48,051 nucleotides of DNA from Bacillus timonensis (GCF_004799755.1 NZ_SLUB01000033.1:1-48051); one strand, 5' to 3'; shown: positions 9,735 through 18,399, counted from the first letter of the stretch. The notes: generated by a model from the sequence alone, not told the origin. Made by a program: numbers and translations.

Positions 9735-9930
9735 GTAGACGCCAAGAACAAAAGCGCAAGCGCCTTTTGTTGAACGTCTACTAACTACTGCCACGTCCTG
9801 TGGCAAACGTAGACGTCAGCACATCCTGTGCAAGTCCGACAAGCATAAGACGAGCGCTGACGGAAGGCGCTTCTTGCCTTCCGAAGCGATTGACTTATGA
9901 CCTCGAGGGGCTAGGCGCTGGAGCTAGACG
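9735..9930. repeat. GC-rich multi-hairpin repeat element
   Basis: This is a roughly 196-bp non-coding block of clearly higher GC than its surroundings, made of nested inverted repeats. GTAGACG (9735-9741) pairs with CGTCTAC (9775-9781) around AACAAAAGCGC/GCGCCTTTTGTT. GCCAC/GTGGC lies at 9790-9804. GTAGACG recurs at 9809-9815. GCACA/TGTGC lies at 9819-9831. GGAAGGC/GCCTTCC (9862-9882) is enclosed by CATAAG/CTTATG (9844-9899). It looks like a dispersed palindromic element of the kind scattered in Bacillaceae genomes. Only one copy is in this window, so the dispersed nature is inferred. Confidence 0.7.
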
Positions 9931-9988
9931 TGGATACACCCAATAAAAGTTATCCACAATGATAAATTTTATAATTTCCTAAACCACT

Positions 9989-10022
9989 AAAAAAGCCGAA
10001 CACTTCGCTCGGCTTTTTTGTT
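9989..10022 (-). terminator. Terminator after the ylaH-hypothetical pair
   Basis: Minus-strand AAAAGCCGAGCG...TTCGGCTTTTTTA is a strong hairpin with a U run starting one base after the stop of the gene at 10023. A T run on the plus strand makes it bidirectional in form. Confidence 0.9.
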
Positions 10023-10307
10023 TTATTCGTAATTCTGATATTTCTCTGGATGTTGATTGATTTGGTTGTGCATGACTTCAATTAACTCTGTTGGAAACCT
10101 AGCACTTTTCGCTTCCCCATCAATCGTATAGTTCACAAGATACATCACATCATCTTTTTGAATATGGATGTCCTTCAACCTAAACTCATTAACCAAAATA
10201 TCTTCAAATAAATCGAAAGTTTCCTTGGCTGCTTTATCATCAGGTCTTGCTTCAGCTACAATTTTAATCGTTAACCAATTATAAATCGCATCCTGTAGGG
10301 ATTTCAT
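10023..10307 (-). CDS. Conserved-looking hypothetical protein
   Basis: A 94-residue soluble acidic protein that I do not recognise by name. It has an N-terminal helix (KSLQDAIYNWLTIKIVAEARPDDKAAKETFDLFEDIL), a beta-strand middle (RLKDIHIQKDDVMYLVNYTI) and a helical end (FPTELIEVMHNQINQHPEKYQ). The ATG follows a textbook AGGAGGTAATCTG ribosome site. It starts 12 bases after ylaH ends, and the two share the strong terminator at 9989, so they form one transcription unit. I see no catalytic motif, signal peptide or metal site. Confidence 0.75.
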   Translation of the reverse strand: MKSLQDAIYNWLTIKIVAEARPDDKAAKETFDLFEDILVNEFRLKDIHIQKDDVMYLVNYTIDGEAKSARFPTELIEVMHNQINQHPEKYQNYE

Positions 10308-10319
10308 CAGATTACCTCC

Positions 10320-10625
10320 TTACGCTTCCCGTTTTTTTGTCTGGTGAAGACGTAATTTATAAATAAGTAAAATTGCTGCGGTAATCGCTAATCCTTCCGC
10401 AATCGGTAAGAATGCACCTAAAAACGTTAAAATGGTGCAGCCTAAGGCAAGACATGCATAAATAACAATATTTTTTAACAATGGCAGTTTTTTCGCAAAT
10501 CCTAAACGAAACACGATAATCGTTAGGAGTAAAATGACTGCATACAATATATTTGACCCGACATTAGGTGTTGTCGAACTATAGATTGTTTTTGCAATCG
10601 GCCACATGTGTTCATAGACATCCAT
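10320..10625 (-). CDS. ylaH: YlaH-like membrane protein
   Basis: A 101-residue membrane protein with three predicted helices (about residues 25-45, 52-70, 72-92). A Lys/Arg-rich C-terminal tail (RLHQTKKREA) probably lies in the cytoplasm. Position directly downstream of typA and the LGFAKKLPLLKN..IYACLALGCTILTFLGAFLPIAEGL pattern fit B. subtilis YlaH. Function is unknown. A hairpin in the typA-ylaH gap ends exactly at its GAGGGG ribosome site, which could couple its translation to RNA structure. The short hypothetical gene downstream is in the same unit. Confidence 0.82.
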   Translation of the reverse strand: MDVYEHMWPIAKTIYSSTTPNVGSNILYAVILLLTIIVFRLGFAKKLPLLKNIVIYACLALGCTILTFLGAFLPIAEGLAITAAILLIYKLRLHQTKKREA

Positions 10626-10638
10626 AACTATTTATACC

Positions 10639-10678
10639 CCTCTTTCTGACACATCTATCATAAAAGTATCAGAAAGAG
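10639..10678 (-). promoter_or_regulatory. Hairpin abutting the ylaH ribosome binding site
   Basis: Minus-strand arms TCTTTCTGA and TCAGAAAGA are perfectly complementary. The second arm runs into GAGGGG, the ribosome site of ylaH. No U run follows, so it is not a normal terminator. It may limit or tune ylaH translation on a typA-ylaH transcript. Confidence 0.5.
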
Positions 10679-10693
10679 ACAAGGTTCACAACC

Positions 10694-12535
10694 TTATTGA
10701 TTAACTTCAGCCAGTTTTTTTCGTTTTGCAGCTTTTTCACGTTCATTTTTATCTAGAACCTTTTTACGTAAACGGATGGATTCTGGAGTAACCTCACAGT
10801 ACTCATCATCGTTTAAATATTCAAGTGATTCTTCTAATGACATAATGCGTGCCTTTTTCATTGTTGTTGTTTGGTCTTTATTGGCAGAACGCATGTTTGT
10901 CATTTGTTTGGCTTTCACGATATTAACCGTTAAGTCATTTTCACGGGTATGTTCACCCACAATCATCCCTTCATAAACCTCTGTACCAGGCTCAACAAAG
11001 ATCGTACCACGGTCTGCAACGCCAGTAATTCCGTATTGGGTTGCTTTACCTGTTTCCATCGAAACAAGCACACCTTGTCTACGTCCACCTACTTGTCCTT
11101 GTGCCATTGGCTTATAGCTATCAAAGGTATGATTAAGGATACCAAAACCTCTTGTTAATGTTAAAAATTCTGTTGTGTATCCGATAAGCCCACGTGCAGG
11201 GACCATGAAAATAAGTCGGACTTGACCATTCCCATTGTTAATCATGTCTAACATTTCGCCTTTACGTGCACCAATAGATTCCATGATCGCACCAGTGTTT
11301 TCCTCAGGTGCATCTATTTGAACGCGTTCAACCGGTTCACAACGTACTCCATCAATATCTTTTACAATTACTTCTGGCTTTGAAACTTGAAGCTCGTAGC
11401 CTTCACGACGCATATTTTCAATTAATATTGATAAATGAAGCTCACCACGTCCTGAAACAATCCATGCATCAGGGGAATCTGTATTATCCACGCGTAAACT
11501 TACATCCGTATGAAGCTGTTCACGAAGACGTTCTTCAATTTTACGTGCTGTGACATATTTACCTTCGCGGCCAGCGAATGGGCTATTATTTACTAAAAAT
11601 GTCATTTGTAAAGTCGGCTCATCGATATGGAGAATTGGTAAAGCATCTTGGTGTTCGATTGGACAAACTGTTTCACCAACATTGATATCTTCCATACCCG
11701 ATACAGCTACAAGATCTCCCGCTTTTGCTTCTTGAATTTCAATTCGTTTTAATCCTGAGAAGCCAAAGATTTTTGTAACACGGAATTGTTTTACACTGCC
11801 ATCTAATTTCATTAACGCAACTTGCTGTCCAACATGCATAGTTCCTCTGAATACTCGTCCGATTCCAATTCTTCCAACATAATCGTTATAATCAAGTAAC
11901 GCTACTTGGAATTGTAATGGTTCTTCACTATTATCAATTGGAGCAGGAATGTTCTCGATAATGCATTGGAATAAAGATTCCATGTTTTCATCTTGTTGTT
12001 TTGGGTCTGTACTTGCTGTTCCATTGATTGCTGAAGCATATACAACCGGAAACTCTAATTGTTCTTCAGTAGCATCTAACTCGATAAATAAGTCGATTAC
12101 TTCATCGACAACTTCTTCAGGTCTGGCAAAGTCACGGTCAATTTTGTTTACAACTACGATCGGTGTAAGGTTTTGCTCCAATGCTTTTTTCAATACAAAG
12201 CGAGTTTGAGGCATACAGCCTTCATAAGCATCGACAACTAATAGTACTCCATCCACCATTTTCATAATACGTTCAACTTCTCCACCGAAGTCAGCATGTC
12301 CTGGAGTATCCATAATATTAATTCGGGTACCTTTATAATTAATTGCCGTATTTTTGGCAAGAATGGTGATACCGCGTTCACGTTCAATATCATTTGAGTC
12401 CATTACACGTTCATCAACATGCTCATTTGAGCGGAATGTACCTGATTGATGAAGCAGCGTATCTACTAGGGTTGTTTTTCCATGGTCTACGTGGGCAATA
12501 ATTGCTATATTTCGTAAGTCATTACGTGTTGTCAC
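10694..12535 (-). CDS. typA: Ribosome-associated GTPase BipA/TypA
   Basis: A 613-residue translational GTPase of the EF-G-like class that assists large-subunit assembly and cold or stress growth. The G motifs are intact: P-loop [12 protein letters not shown] near residue 14, switch [16 protein letters not shown], and NKIDRD. Domains II, III and V follow, then the BipA-specific C-terminal domain with [15 protein letters not shown]. Length is typical. The start is GTG ([19 protein letters not shown]) after GGAGATG. It heads the typA-ylaH-hypothetical unit and diverges from ylaF. Symbol ylaG in B. subtilis. Confidence 0.97.
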   Translation of the reverse strand: MTTRNDLRNIAIIAHVDHGKTTLVDTLLHQSGTFRSNEHVDERVMDSNDIERERGITILAKNTAINYKGTRINIMDTPGHADFGGEVERIMKMVDGVLLVVDAYEGCMPQTRFVLKKALEQNLTPIVVVNKIDRDFARPEEVVDEVIDLFIELDATEEQLEFPVVYASAINGTASTDPKQQDENMESLFQCIIENIPAPIDNSEEPLQFQVALLDYNDYVGRIGIGRVFRGTMHVGQQVALMKLDGSVKQFRVTKIFGFSGLKRIEIQEAKAGDLVAVSGMEDINVGETVCPIEHQDALPILHIDEPTLQMTFLVNNSPFAGREGKYVTARKIEERLREQLHTDVSLRVDNTDSPDAWIVSGRGELHLSILIENMRREGYELQVSKPEVIVKDIDGVRCEPVERVQIDAPEENTGAIMESIGARKGEMLDMINNGNGQVRLIFMVPARGLIGYTTEFLTLTRGFGILNHTFDSYKPMAQGQVGGRRQGVLVSMETGKATQYGITGVADRGTIFVEPGTEVYEGMIVGEHTRENDLTVNIVKAKQMTNMRSANKDQTTTMKKARIMSLEESLEYLNDDEYCEVTPESIRLRKKVLDKNEREKAAKRKKLAEVNQ

Positions 12536-12687
12536 TATTTCACATCTCCTATTATCAAATTAAGGATTTAAATTCTTTTTACATTTTTTTACTTTCGAAA
12601 AGAGTCGCAACTAAAATATTATATACCAAAGTCTAGAAATAATACATATTTATCTGTAAAATAAATTATGGAAAGGGGCAAATTACT

Positions 12688-12873
12688 ATGAAAAACGTGA
12701 ATATCCCAATGCTTCTCTTTGCGATTGCCACAGCTGTTTGCATTATGCTGATTGGTGTATCAATAGCTGAAAAAAGTCTATTAGGTATTATTTTGTCTAT
12801 TATCGCAGTAATTATTGTTACAGGTTTAGGATTTACGACAAAGAAAAAAATGCGTGAGAACGGCAGGCTTTAA
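12688..12873 (+). CDS. ylaF: YlaF-like small membrane protein
   Basis: A 61-residue protein with two membrane helices (about residues 5-27 and 31-50) and a basic tail KKKMRENGRL. Position divergent from typA matches B. subtilis ylaF. GGAAAGGGG precedes the ATG. The last seven codons and the stop codon form one arm and the loop of a bidirectional terminator shared with suhB, so tail sequence and RNA structure are under joint constraint. Function is unknown. Confidence 0.85.
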   Translation: MKNVNIPMLLFAIATAVCIMLIGVSIAEKSLLGIILSIIAVIIVTGLGFTTKKKMRENGRL

Positions 12874-12897
12874 TTCTGCCTTCTCACGCTATTTTTA
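12852..12897. terminator. Bidirectional terminator inside the ylaF 3' end
   Basis: GCGTGAGAACGGCAG pairs with CTGCCTTCTCACGC. The plus-strand tail is TATTTTTATTT and the minus-strand tail is ATTTTTTTCTT. The ylaF stop at 12871-12873 lies in the loop, and the suhB stop at 12895-12897 lies in the plus-side U tract. Confidence 0.9.
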
Positions 12898-13689
12898 TTT
12901 CCTTTTTAAAAATTTTGTAAAAATCTCTTTATGTAAATTAGGTCTTGCAACAAAAATACTGTTTTCCTTCAAAAAGTTTAAGGGCTCCCCTTCGAGCGTC
13001 GTGATTACTCCACCTACCTCATTTAAAAGGACAACTCCTGCTGCAAAATCCCACGGTGATAGGCGCATGGTGATGTATACATCAATTCGTCCTGTTACGA
13101 GATAGGCCAATTCCAATGCAGCAGAACCATAGGAACGAGTTCCGCGAACAGCATTGACGATAGGAATCAAAATTTTTGGATCAATTCGTCTATTCTCGGT
13201 AACCCATGTAGCATTTATCGCCACGATGGCTTTTTCGAGAGGAACATCCCCTAATGGTTCAATCTTTGTAGAGTTCAAATAGGCACCCTGACCTTTACGT
13301 GCATGATACAATTCATCATGGACGACATCGTAGATAAGACCAATTTGCCCTACTCCGTCTTCATATACAGCAACGGAAATCGCAAAGTTTCGCTGTTGAT
13401 GAACGAAATTCATTGTGCCATCGATTGGATCAATAATCCATGTAATCCCCTTTAATGACTGAAGTTTATCTCCTAATCCTTCCTCTCCAAGAATCTGGTG
13501 TGATGGAAAGGTTTCATGTATTTTTTCGATAAAAAATTGTTCCGTTTCTTTATCCATATTTGTGACCAAATCATCAGGATTTGATTTTGACTCAACCACA
13601 AGCTTTGTTTGAAACGAATCTCTAATCCGTTCCCCCGCTTCTCTTATCCAATGTTTGGCGTAATCTTCTATTTCATTCCAATTCATCAT
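12895..13689 (-). CDS. suhB: Inositol monophosphatase family protein (SuhB/YktC)
   Basis: A 264-residue Mg-dependent phosphatase of the FIG superfamily. Metal and substrate motifs are intact: GEEG near residue 70, WIIDPIDGTMNFVHQQ around residues 88-103, and SPWDFAAGVVLLNEVGG near residue 212. The family removes phosphate from inositol monophosphates and related sugar phosphates. B. subtilis YktC sits in the same yktABC neighbourhood, so this is its likely ortholog. Substrate cannot be fixed from sequence, and NADP phosphatase or fructose-bisphosphatase activity is possible. Two adjacent ATG codons start the frame after GTGAGGT. Confidence 0.93.
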   Translation of the reverse strand: MMNWNEIEDYAKHWIREAGERIRDSFQTKLVVESKSNPDDLVTNMDKETEQFFIEKIHETFPSHQILGEEGLGDKLQSLKGITWIIDPIDGTMNFVHQQRNFAISVAVYEDGVGQIGLIYDVVHDELYHARKGQGAYLNSTKIEPLGDVPLEKAIVAINATWVTENRRIDPKILIPIVNAVRGTRSYGSAALELAYLVTGRIDVYITMRLSPWDFAAGVVLLNEVGGVITTLEGEPLNFLKENSIFVARPNLHKEIFTKFLKRK

Positions 13690-13785
13690 TGTAAGTACCT
13701 CACTTTTTTATCTCATCGGATAGTATACGCTAAGTATGATTCTTTAAAAGCTTACTTCACTTTTTTACTGAAAAGCAAGCAATAA

Positions 13786-13817
13786 GGAAAGCGAACCAAG
13801 TTCGGTTCGCCTTTGTG
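13786..13817 (-). terminator. Terminator of the ykzI-like gene
   Basis: Minus-strand GCGAACCGAA and TTGGTTCGC form a short stem followed by TTTCCTTATT. It lies 75 bases after the small gene and before the suhB promoter region. Confidence 0.6.
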
Positions 13818-13892
13818 CTGGTCTAGAAAATTATAAATTATATCATCTGGATCTTTAAATGGTGTAGCCCAGCGCTTTTCGCTTTTATTCCT

Positions 13893-14090
13893 TTATGCTT
13901 CAAGTTTAGTTATTTCTTTGCTAAGTTTTTGTAGTTTCTTTTTACATTCTGCTTTTTTCACTTCATCATTTTCAATCATCGCATCATAAAGGGTTGCCAA
14001 TTCATAGTCTACTTCTAGACGTAACACTGCCAAGCGTTTTTCTCCGTCTTTTCGTTTTAAATCATTTATCACTTGTTTCAATTTTCGCAC
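13893..14090 (-). CDS. Small charged helical protein, YkzI-like
   Basis: A 65-residue protein of almost pure alternating Lys/Glu/Leu helix (DLKRKDGEKRLAVLRLEVDYELATLYDAMIENDEVKKAECKKKLQKLSKEITKLE), likely a coiled coil or helical hairpin. B. subtilis has a small gene, ykzI, at the matching place between yktB and yktC, which suggests orthology from position and size only. GAAAGGGGTGCGAAA precedes the start. It has no cysteine cluster or membrane segment. Function is unknown. Confidence 0.65.
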   Translation of the reverse strand: MRKLKQVINDLKRKDGEKRLAVLRLEVDYELATLYDAMIENDEVKKAECKKKLQKLSKEITKLEA

Positions 14091-14289
14091 CCCTTTCGTT
14101 TATTTCAATCCTTCACTTTCCCTAAAATAACAATTCCACTTGTTACAACTATCTTATGAAAAAGCGGGAGCATTGTAACAAATATGTGCGTATACCTAGA
14201 AGCATCGAATCTATTCAAAGCAGACTAGTACAGAATTTCTTATATTTTTGGTAAAATGACTATAGGAATATCAATAGGAGGATACATAA

Positions 14290-14925
14290 ATGACTTTTAC
14301 AGGGTTTACAAACGAAGACTTTGATGTGTTTACAATAGATGGACTTGAAAATCGGATGGATGCATTAATTACACATGTTCGGCCTAAATTAGAGGATTTA
14401 GGGAATTATTTCGCACCTACACTTTCAAGCCTTACAGGAGACGAGATGTTTGCTCATGTGGCAAAACATGCGAGAAGAACAATCAATCCACCTAAAGATA
14501 CTTGGGTTGCTTTTGCAAATAATAAACGCGGATATAAAATGCTTCCTCATTTTCAAATCGGATTGTGGAATACTCATCTTTTTGTTTGGTTTGCAGTCAT
14601 ATATGAAGCACCCATTAAAGCTGAGTTCGGAAACATTTTATTGGAGCATTCGAAACAAATTAGAGAAAGTGTACCAAACCATTTTTTATGGTCAATTGAT
14701 CACACGAAACCAGATACGAGTATTCATCATGAGTTGAATGACCAAGAACTTGAATCGATGTTCACGCGGCTTCAAACGGTTAAAAAGGCTGAAATCCTTT
14801 GTGGAATTACTATTTCTCGAGATAAAGCTGTAGAAATGGGTGGTGAAGAATTACTACAAACAATTGATGGAACTTTCAGAAAGTTACTTCCATTATATCA
14901 GCTGGCACAAAAAAGTTCAAAATAA
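14290..14925 (+). CDS. yktB: YktB family protein (DUF1054/UPF0637)
   Basis: A 211-residue soluble protein. The N-terminus [25 protein letters not shown], the motif [32 protein letters not shown] and the total length match Bacillus YktB. No enzymatic motif is known for the family. The ATG follows AGGAGGATACATAA. It stands alone, convergent with yktA, with which it shares a bidirectional terminator. Confidence 0.9.
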   Translation: MTFTGFTNEDFDVFTIDGLENRMDALITHVRPKLEDLGNYFAPTLSSLTGDEMFAHVAKHARRTINPPKDTWVAFANNKRGYKMLPHFQIGLWNTHLFVWFAVIYEAPIKAEFGNILLEHSKQIRESVPNHFLWSIDHTKPDTSIHHELNDQELESMFTRLQTVKKAEILCGITISRDKAVEMGGEELLQTIDGTFRKLLPLYQLAQKSSK

Positions 14926-14956
14926 GTTTTGAAATAGAAGCATTTTTCGACAAGCT

Positions 14957-14994
14957 AAAAGGATGTCCTATTCCGAATAAGACATCCTTTTTAT
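14957..14994. terminator. Bidirectional terminator between yktB and yktA
   Basis: AAAAGGATGTC pairs with GACATCCTTTTT around a CTATTCCGAATAA loop. U or T runs lie on both sides. The yktA stop follows immediately. Confidence 0.9.
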
Positions 14995-15267
14995 TTACAT
15001 TTTGATGATTTCCTTATTTTCTTTTGCCTTTTGGATAACACGGTACGCTGAATATCCACTTGTTTCCTCGAATTCTCCGCAAACCTGTTTTTCTTCTAAT
15101 TTACTTGGCACAATTTCTTTAAAACGCTTATAAGCCTGCATCAATCGATCCCTTGCAATTCCCTTCTCATATGCTTTTTCAACACATTCAAAAAAGGAGA
15201 TTACATCGACTACTTCATCTGTGCTCCAATCAAAAGAAAGGGGATATTGATAATCCAATTCATTCAC
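14995..15267 (-). CDS. yktA: YktA family protein (UPF0223)
   Basis: A 90-residue acidic helical protein starting [36 protein letters not shown], the signature of UPF0223/YktA. Function is unknown. The start lies two bases after the stop of the flavoprotein gene upstream, so the two are translated from one mRNA. In B. subtilis yktA adjoins speA directly, so the flavoprotein is an extra gene in this arrangement. Confidence 0.88.
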   Translation of the reverse strand: MNELDYQYPLSFDWSTDEVVDVISFFECVEKAYEKGIARDRLMQAYKRFKEIVPSKLEEKQVCGEFEETSGYSAYRVIQKAKENKEIIKM

Positions 15268-15269
15268 CT

Positions 15270-16229
15270 CTATTTACTCCACCTGTTTCGAATTTGCTCG
15301 GCCTCAGTGATCATCCTCTCAAAAAGCTCAGCAACTGTTGGTTCATCTTTAATCAGGCCCATTACCTGACCCGCCCAAGCAAATCCACCATCTACTTTCC
15401 CATCATAAATATAGTTTATATTAGCTTGACCACTTATGTATTCTTTCAATCCATCATATCCAGTGTTCTCTTCTTCCAACTGAAGAATTTTCGAGGTCCA
15501 TTCATTAGAAATCGCTCGACCTGGTGCTCCAAGTGATCGTTTAATCACAACTGTATCATTTTCAGTTCCTTTAATCAATGCGTCTTTATAGCCTTGGTGG
15601 GCATGGACACATTCTTTCGTGGCAATAAAACGTGTACCCATTTCAATTCCTTCAGCCCCTAAACTTAATGCTGCCATTAAACCACGTGCATCCCCTATAC
15701 CACCAGATGCGATGACTGGAATAGACACAGCATCAACTACCTGTGGAATAAGAACCATTGTTCCGATATCCTGTCTTCCAAGGTGACCTCCACCCTCTTG
15801 ACCAACTACCATCACAGCGTCTGCTCCTAGTTCTTCGGCCTTTTGCGCTTGCCTTCTTGCTGCAACAAGAACGAGCTTTTTCGTATTTACACCTTTTAAT
15901 TGATCAAATATAGGCGCAGGATTTCCTCCGGTCATTGTAATAACAGGCACTTCTTCCTCAATTGCAACTTCAAGCATGTCAGAAAATGGTCTACCATGCT
16001 GTCCAATTGCATAATTAACTCCGAATGGATTATTTGTTAATTCTTTTACTTTTTTAATTTCATTCCGAAGTTCTTCTGGTGAATGAAGTGACATTGCTGT
16101 AATTTGACCCAATCCTCCTGCATTTGAAACAGCTGCTGCAAGCTCAGAATAAGCTAAATAAGCAAGTCCTCCCTGAATGATTGGATATTTAATTCCTAAT
16201 AAAGTTGACACTCTTGTTTCCCAATTCAT
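15270..16229 (-). CDS. Nitronate monooxygenase / FabK-like FMN enzyme
   Basis: A 319-residue TIM-barrel flavoprotein of the nitronate monooxygenase family (formerly 2-nitropropane dioxygenase). Visible motifs are [31 protein letters not shown] at the N-terminus, [51 protein letters not shown] (FMN phosphate site), and [11 protein letters not shown]. The family includes true nitronate oxidases and the enoyl-ACP reductase FabK, and these motifs do not separate them. Start at ATG 16229, nine codons inside the open frame, because GGGAG precedes it at good spacing. It is cotranscribed with yktA. Confidence 0.88.
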   Translation of the reverse strand: MNWETRVSTLLGIKYPIIQGGLAYLAYSELAAAVSNAGGLGQITAMSLHSPEELRNEIKKVKELTNNPFGVNYAIGQHGRPFSDMLEVAIEEEVPVITMTGGNPAPIFDQLKGVNTKKLVLVAARRQAQKAEELGADAVMVVGQEGGGHLGRQDIGTMVLIPQVVDAVSIPVIASGGIGDARGLMAALSLGAEGIEMGTRFIATKECVHAHQGYKDALIKGTENDTVVIKRSLGAPGRAISNEWTSKILQLEEENTGYDGLKEYISGQANINYIYDGKVDGGFAWAGQVMGLIKDEPTVAELFERMITEAEQIRNRWSK

Positions 16230-16406
16230 TAAACTCCCACCTTTCAAATACATCATTTCGAGATGACAACCTAAAATTCCTCTTTTTTTACTTCTGGTCT
16301 TATGTAATTTACAGTAAAGTTTAACAGCCTTAAAAATGTTTAATAATCCACTACCTGTGACACTTTAAAAGAAAGAAATATTTTTATATGCAAACAGAAA
16401 AAGAAG

Positions 16407-16415
16407 TGCTATAAT
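16407..16415 (+). promoter_or_regulatory. Extended -10 promoter before speA
   Basis: TGC-TATAAT at 16407-16415 is a consensus extended -10. No good -35 is seen upstream, which fits that promoter type. It lies about 70 bases before the speA start. Confidence 0.55.
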
Positions 16416-16486
16416 TCTCTTGTTTTATGCAAAAAAGACATTTTGAAAAAAGGAAAATTATTTAAATAAAGAGGTGTGGTTATCAA

Positions 16487-17959
16487 TTGTTGCAAAATGA
16501 AACACCATTATTTACTGGTCTTATTGAACATGCAAAAAAAAATCCAACCCAATTTCATATTCCTGGACATAAAAAAGGAGCTGGGATTGACCCTGAATTT
16601 CGAAACTTTATCGGTGATAATGCGCTATCCATCGATTTAATCAATATTGGACCTTTAGATGATTTGCATCAACCTAAAGGAATAATTAAACAAGCACAAG
16701 ACCTTGCTGCTGAAGCATTTGGCGCGGATCATACATTTTTTTCAGTTCAAGGGACGAGCGGAGCAATCATGACAATGGTCATGGCTGTATGTGGCCCTGG
16801 GGATAAAATTATTGTACCAAGAAACGTGCATAAATCAGTCATGTCAGCCATTGTCTTTTCTGGTGCAGTTCCTATTTTCATCCATCCTGAAATCGATAAT
16901 ACATTAGGAATTTCTCATGGAATCACAACTGACTCTGTCGAAAAAGCACTTGCCCAGCATCCAGATGCAAAAGGTTTGCTTGTGATTAATCCAACATACT
17001 TCGGAATCGCTGCAGACTTAAAAAGAATTGTAGATATTGCTCATTCCTATGATGTTCCGGTTCTTGTTGACGAAGCACATGGTGTTCATATTCACTTTCA
17101 TGAAGGACTTCCCCTATCAGCTATGCAAGCTGGTGCAGATATGGCTGCCACAAGCGTCCATAAACTTGGTGGATCAATGACACAAAGCTCTATTTTAAAT
17201 GTAAAAGAAGGTTTAGTGTCAGCTAACCGAGTACAATCGATTTTAAGCATGCTTACAACAACGTCTACTTCTTATTTATTATTGGCTTCCTTAGACGTTG
17301 CAAGAAAACGTTTAGTCACTGAAGGCCATGAACTAATTGGAAAAACGATTGCCTTATCCAATTATATTCGAGACAAAATTAACGAAATCGATAAACTTTA
17401 TTGTGTCGGACGAGAAATTTTAGGTTTGAAAGCAACATTTGATTTTGACCCAACAAAATTAATCATTTCTGTAAAAGAACTTGGCATTACAGGATCAGAT
17501 GCAGAAGTTTGGCTACGTGAAAAGTATAATATAGAAGTGGAGATGTCCGATCTCTATAACATCCTATGTATTATCACCCCTGGTGATTCCCAAAAAGAGG
17601 CTGATCTTCTGATTGCAGCACTTGCTAATCTTTCCGATGAGGTATCCCACTTTTTCGAATCAAGAATCGTTCCAGAAGTATTACTTCCAGACATTCCTGT
17701 TCTCGCTTTATCGCCAAGAGATGCATTTTACTCTGAAACGGAAGTGGTTCCATTTGAAGAATCTGCAGGACGTGTAATCGCAGAATTTGTGATGGTTTAC
17801 CCACCGGGTATTCCAATCTTTATCCCGGGAGAAATCATTACTGAAGAGAACTTAACCTATATCCAAAAAAATATTGAAGCTGGCCTTCCTGTCCAAGGAC
17901 CTGAGGATTATGAGTTGAAATACCTACGTGTCATCATGGAACACAGAGCAATTCGTTAA
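16487..17959 (+). CDS. speA: Arginine decarboxylase SpeA (aspartate aminotransferase fold)
   Basis: This PLP enzyme converts arginine to agmatine, the first step of polyamine synthesis in Bacillus. The 490 residues match Bacillus SpeA in length and in motifs QFHIPGHKKGAG, ALSIDLINI, DHTFFSVQGTSGAIM and DEAHGVH. The PLP lysine Lys226 is in ATSVHKLGGS, and the C-terminal domain ends with VYPPGIPIFIPGE. Two TTG codons in a row (16487 and 16490) can start the protein after GAGGTG, and no ATG is available nearby. The gene ends at the SR1 terminator and is convergent with the SR1 sRNA, as in B. subtilis. Lysine or ornithine decarboxylation cannot be excluded from sequence alone. Confidence 0.95.
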   Translation: MLQNETPLFTGLIEHAKKNPTQFHIPGHKKGAGIDPEFRNFIGDNALSIDLINIGPLDDLHQPKGIIKQAQDLAAEAFGADHTFFSVQGTSGAIMTMVMAVCGPGDKIIVPRNVHKSVMSAIVFSGAVPIFIHPEIDNTLGISHGITTDSVEKALAQHPDAKGLLVINPTYFGIAADLKRIVDIAHSYDVPVLVDEAHGVHIHFHEGLPLSAMQAGADMAATSVHKLGGSMTQSSILNVKEGLVSANRVQSILSMLTTTSTSYLLLASLDVARKRLVTEGHELIGKTIALSNYIRDKINEIDKLYCVGREILGLKATFDFDPTKLIISVKELGITGSDAEVWLREKYNIEVEMSDLYNILCIITPGDSQKEADLLIAALANLSDEVSHFFESRIVPEVLLPDIPVLALSPRDAFYSETEVVPFEESAGRVIAEFVMVYPPGIPIFIPGEIITEENLTYIQKNIEAGLPVQGPEDYELKYLRVIMEHRAIR

Positions 17960-17966
17960 AAACAAA

Positions 17967-18000
17967 AAAGAAAGCATGCAAATTCTGCATGCTTTTTTCA
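17967..18000. terminator. Bidirectional terminator of speA and SR1
   Basis: AAGCATGCA pairs with TGCATGCTT around AATTC. TTTTTT follows on the plus strand and TTCTTTTTTG on the minus strand. Confidence 0.9.
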
Positions 18001-18016
18001 TATTTTTTAAATAGGA

Positions 18017-18133
18017 TTAATTCTCTTCGTGATTACAATCACAGTGGTCGCATGTTGAATAAAGTGTTGTAACCTTCTCGTATTCAAAGTGTTCAATTGT
18101 CTCGCTGCAGTTTTGACAGATGATTGTACCCAT
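18017..18133 (-). CDS. sr1P: GapA-binding peptide SR1P
   Basis: A 38-codon ORF begins MGTIICQNCSETIEHFEYEK and continues VTTLYSTCDHCDCNHEEN, very close to the 39-residue B. subtilis SR1P. It has a GGGGC ribosome site (GAAAGGGGC) before ATG 18133. In B. subtilis SR1P binds the glycolytic dehydrogenase GapA and promotes its interaction with RNase J1. Cysteines at 6, 9, 28, 31 and 33 form a zinc-ribbon-like CxxC...CxxC pattern, which suggests a metal-bound fold; this is inference. Confidence 0.93.
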   Translation of the reverse strand: MGTIICQNCSETIEHFEYEKVTTLYSTCDHCDCNHEEN

Positions 18134-18172
18134 TATTCAAAGCCCCTTTCGAAAAGTAGATTTTTCCTTTGG

Positions 18173-18186
18173 TGAAAACGTTTTAA
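18173..18186. promoter_or_regulatory. cre-like CcpA site in the SR1 leader
   Basis: TGAAAACGTTTTAA fits the cre consensus TGAAARCGYTWWCA at 13 of 14 positions. It lies about 10-20 bases after the predicted SR1 start, where CcpA could block elongation. Catabolite control of SR1 is known in B. subtilis; this exact site is my reading. Confidence 0.6.
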
Positions 18187-18200
18187 GATATGTTATTTAT

Positions 18201-18229
18201 ATAATAGTATGTCACATTTAATTAGTCAA
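18201..18229 (-). promoter_or_regulatory. Sigma-A promoter of SR1
   Basis: On the minus strand TTGACT (18229-18224) and TATTAT (18206-18201) are separated by exactly 17 bases. The start point is then about 18195. Confidence 0.8.
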
Positions 18230-18399
18230 TGGTTAATTGTATAACATTATTACTTTTTTATTTGGTTATATGATCATATTAAGGATGTATACATGTATCA
18301 CAAACAATATGAAGTTGTAAGTCTGATTGATTAAATGCTAGAATAGAAGTAAATATACATAGAATAAGAGATAAATACCGAATACTTACCGGAGTAGGA

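Larger units (their letters stand above)
17968..18195 (-). ncRNA. sr1: SR1 dual-function small RNA
   Basis: A minus-strand transcript of about 225 nt is predicted, from a sigma-A start near 18195 to the terminator near 17968. It contains the SR1P peptide ORF. B. subtilis SR1 is about 205 nt, lies between pdhD and speA, encodes SR1P, and base-pairs with ahrC mRNA. It is repressed on sugars by CcpN and CcpA. Order, orientation, size, peptide and terminator all agree here. The seven ahrC-pairing segments known in B. subtilis could not be checked because ahrC is not in the window. Confidence 0.85.
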
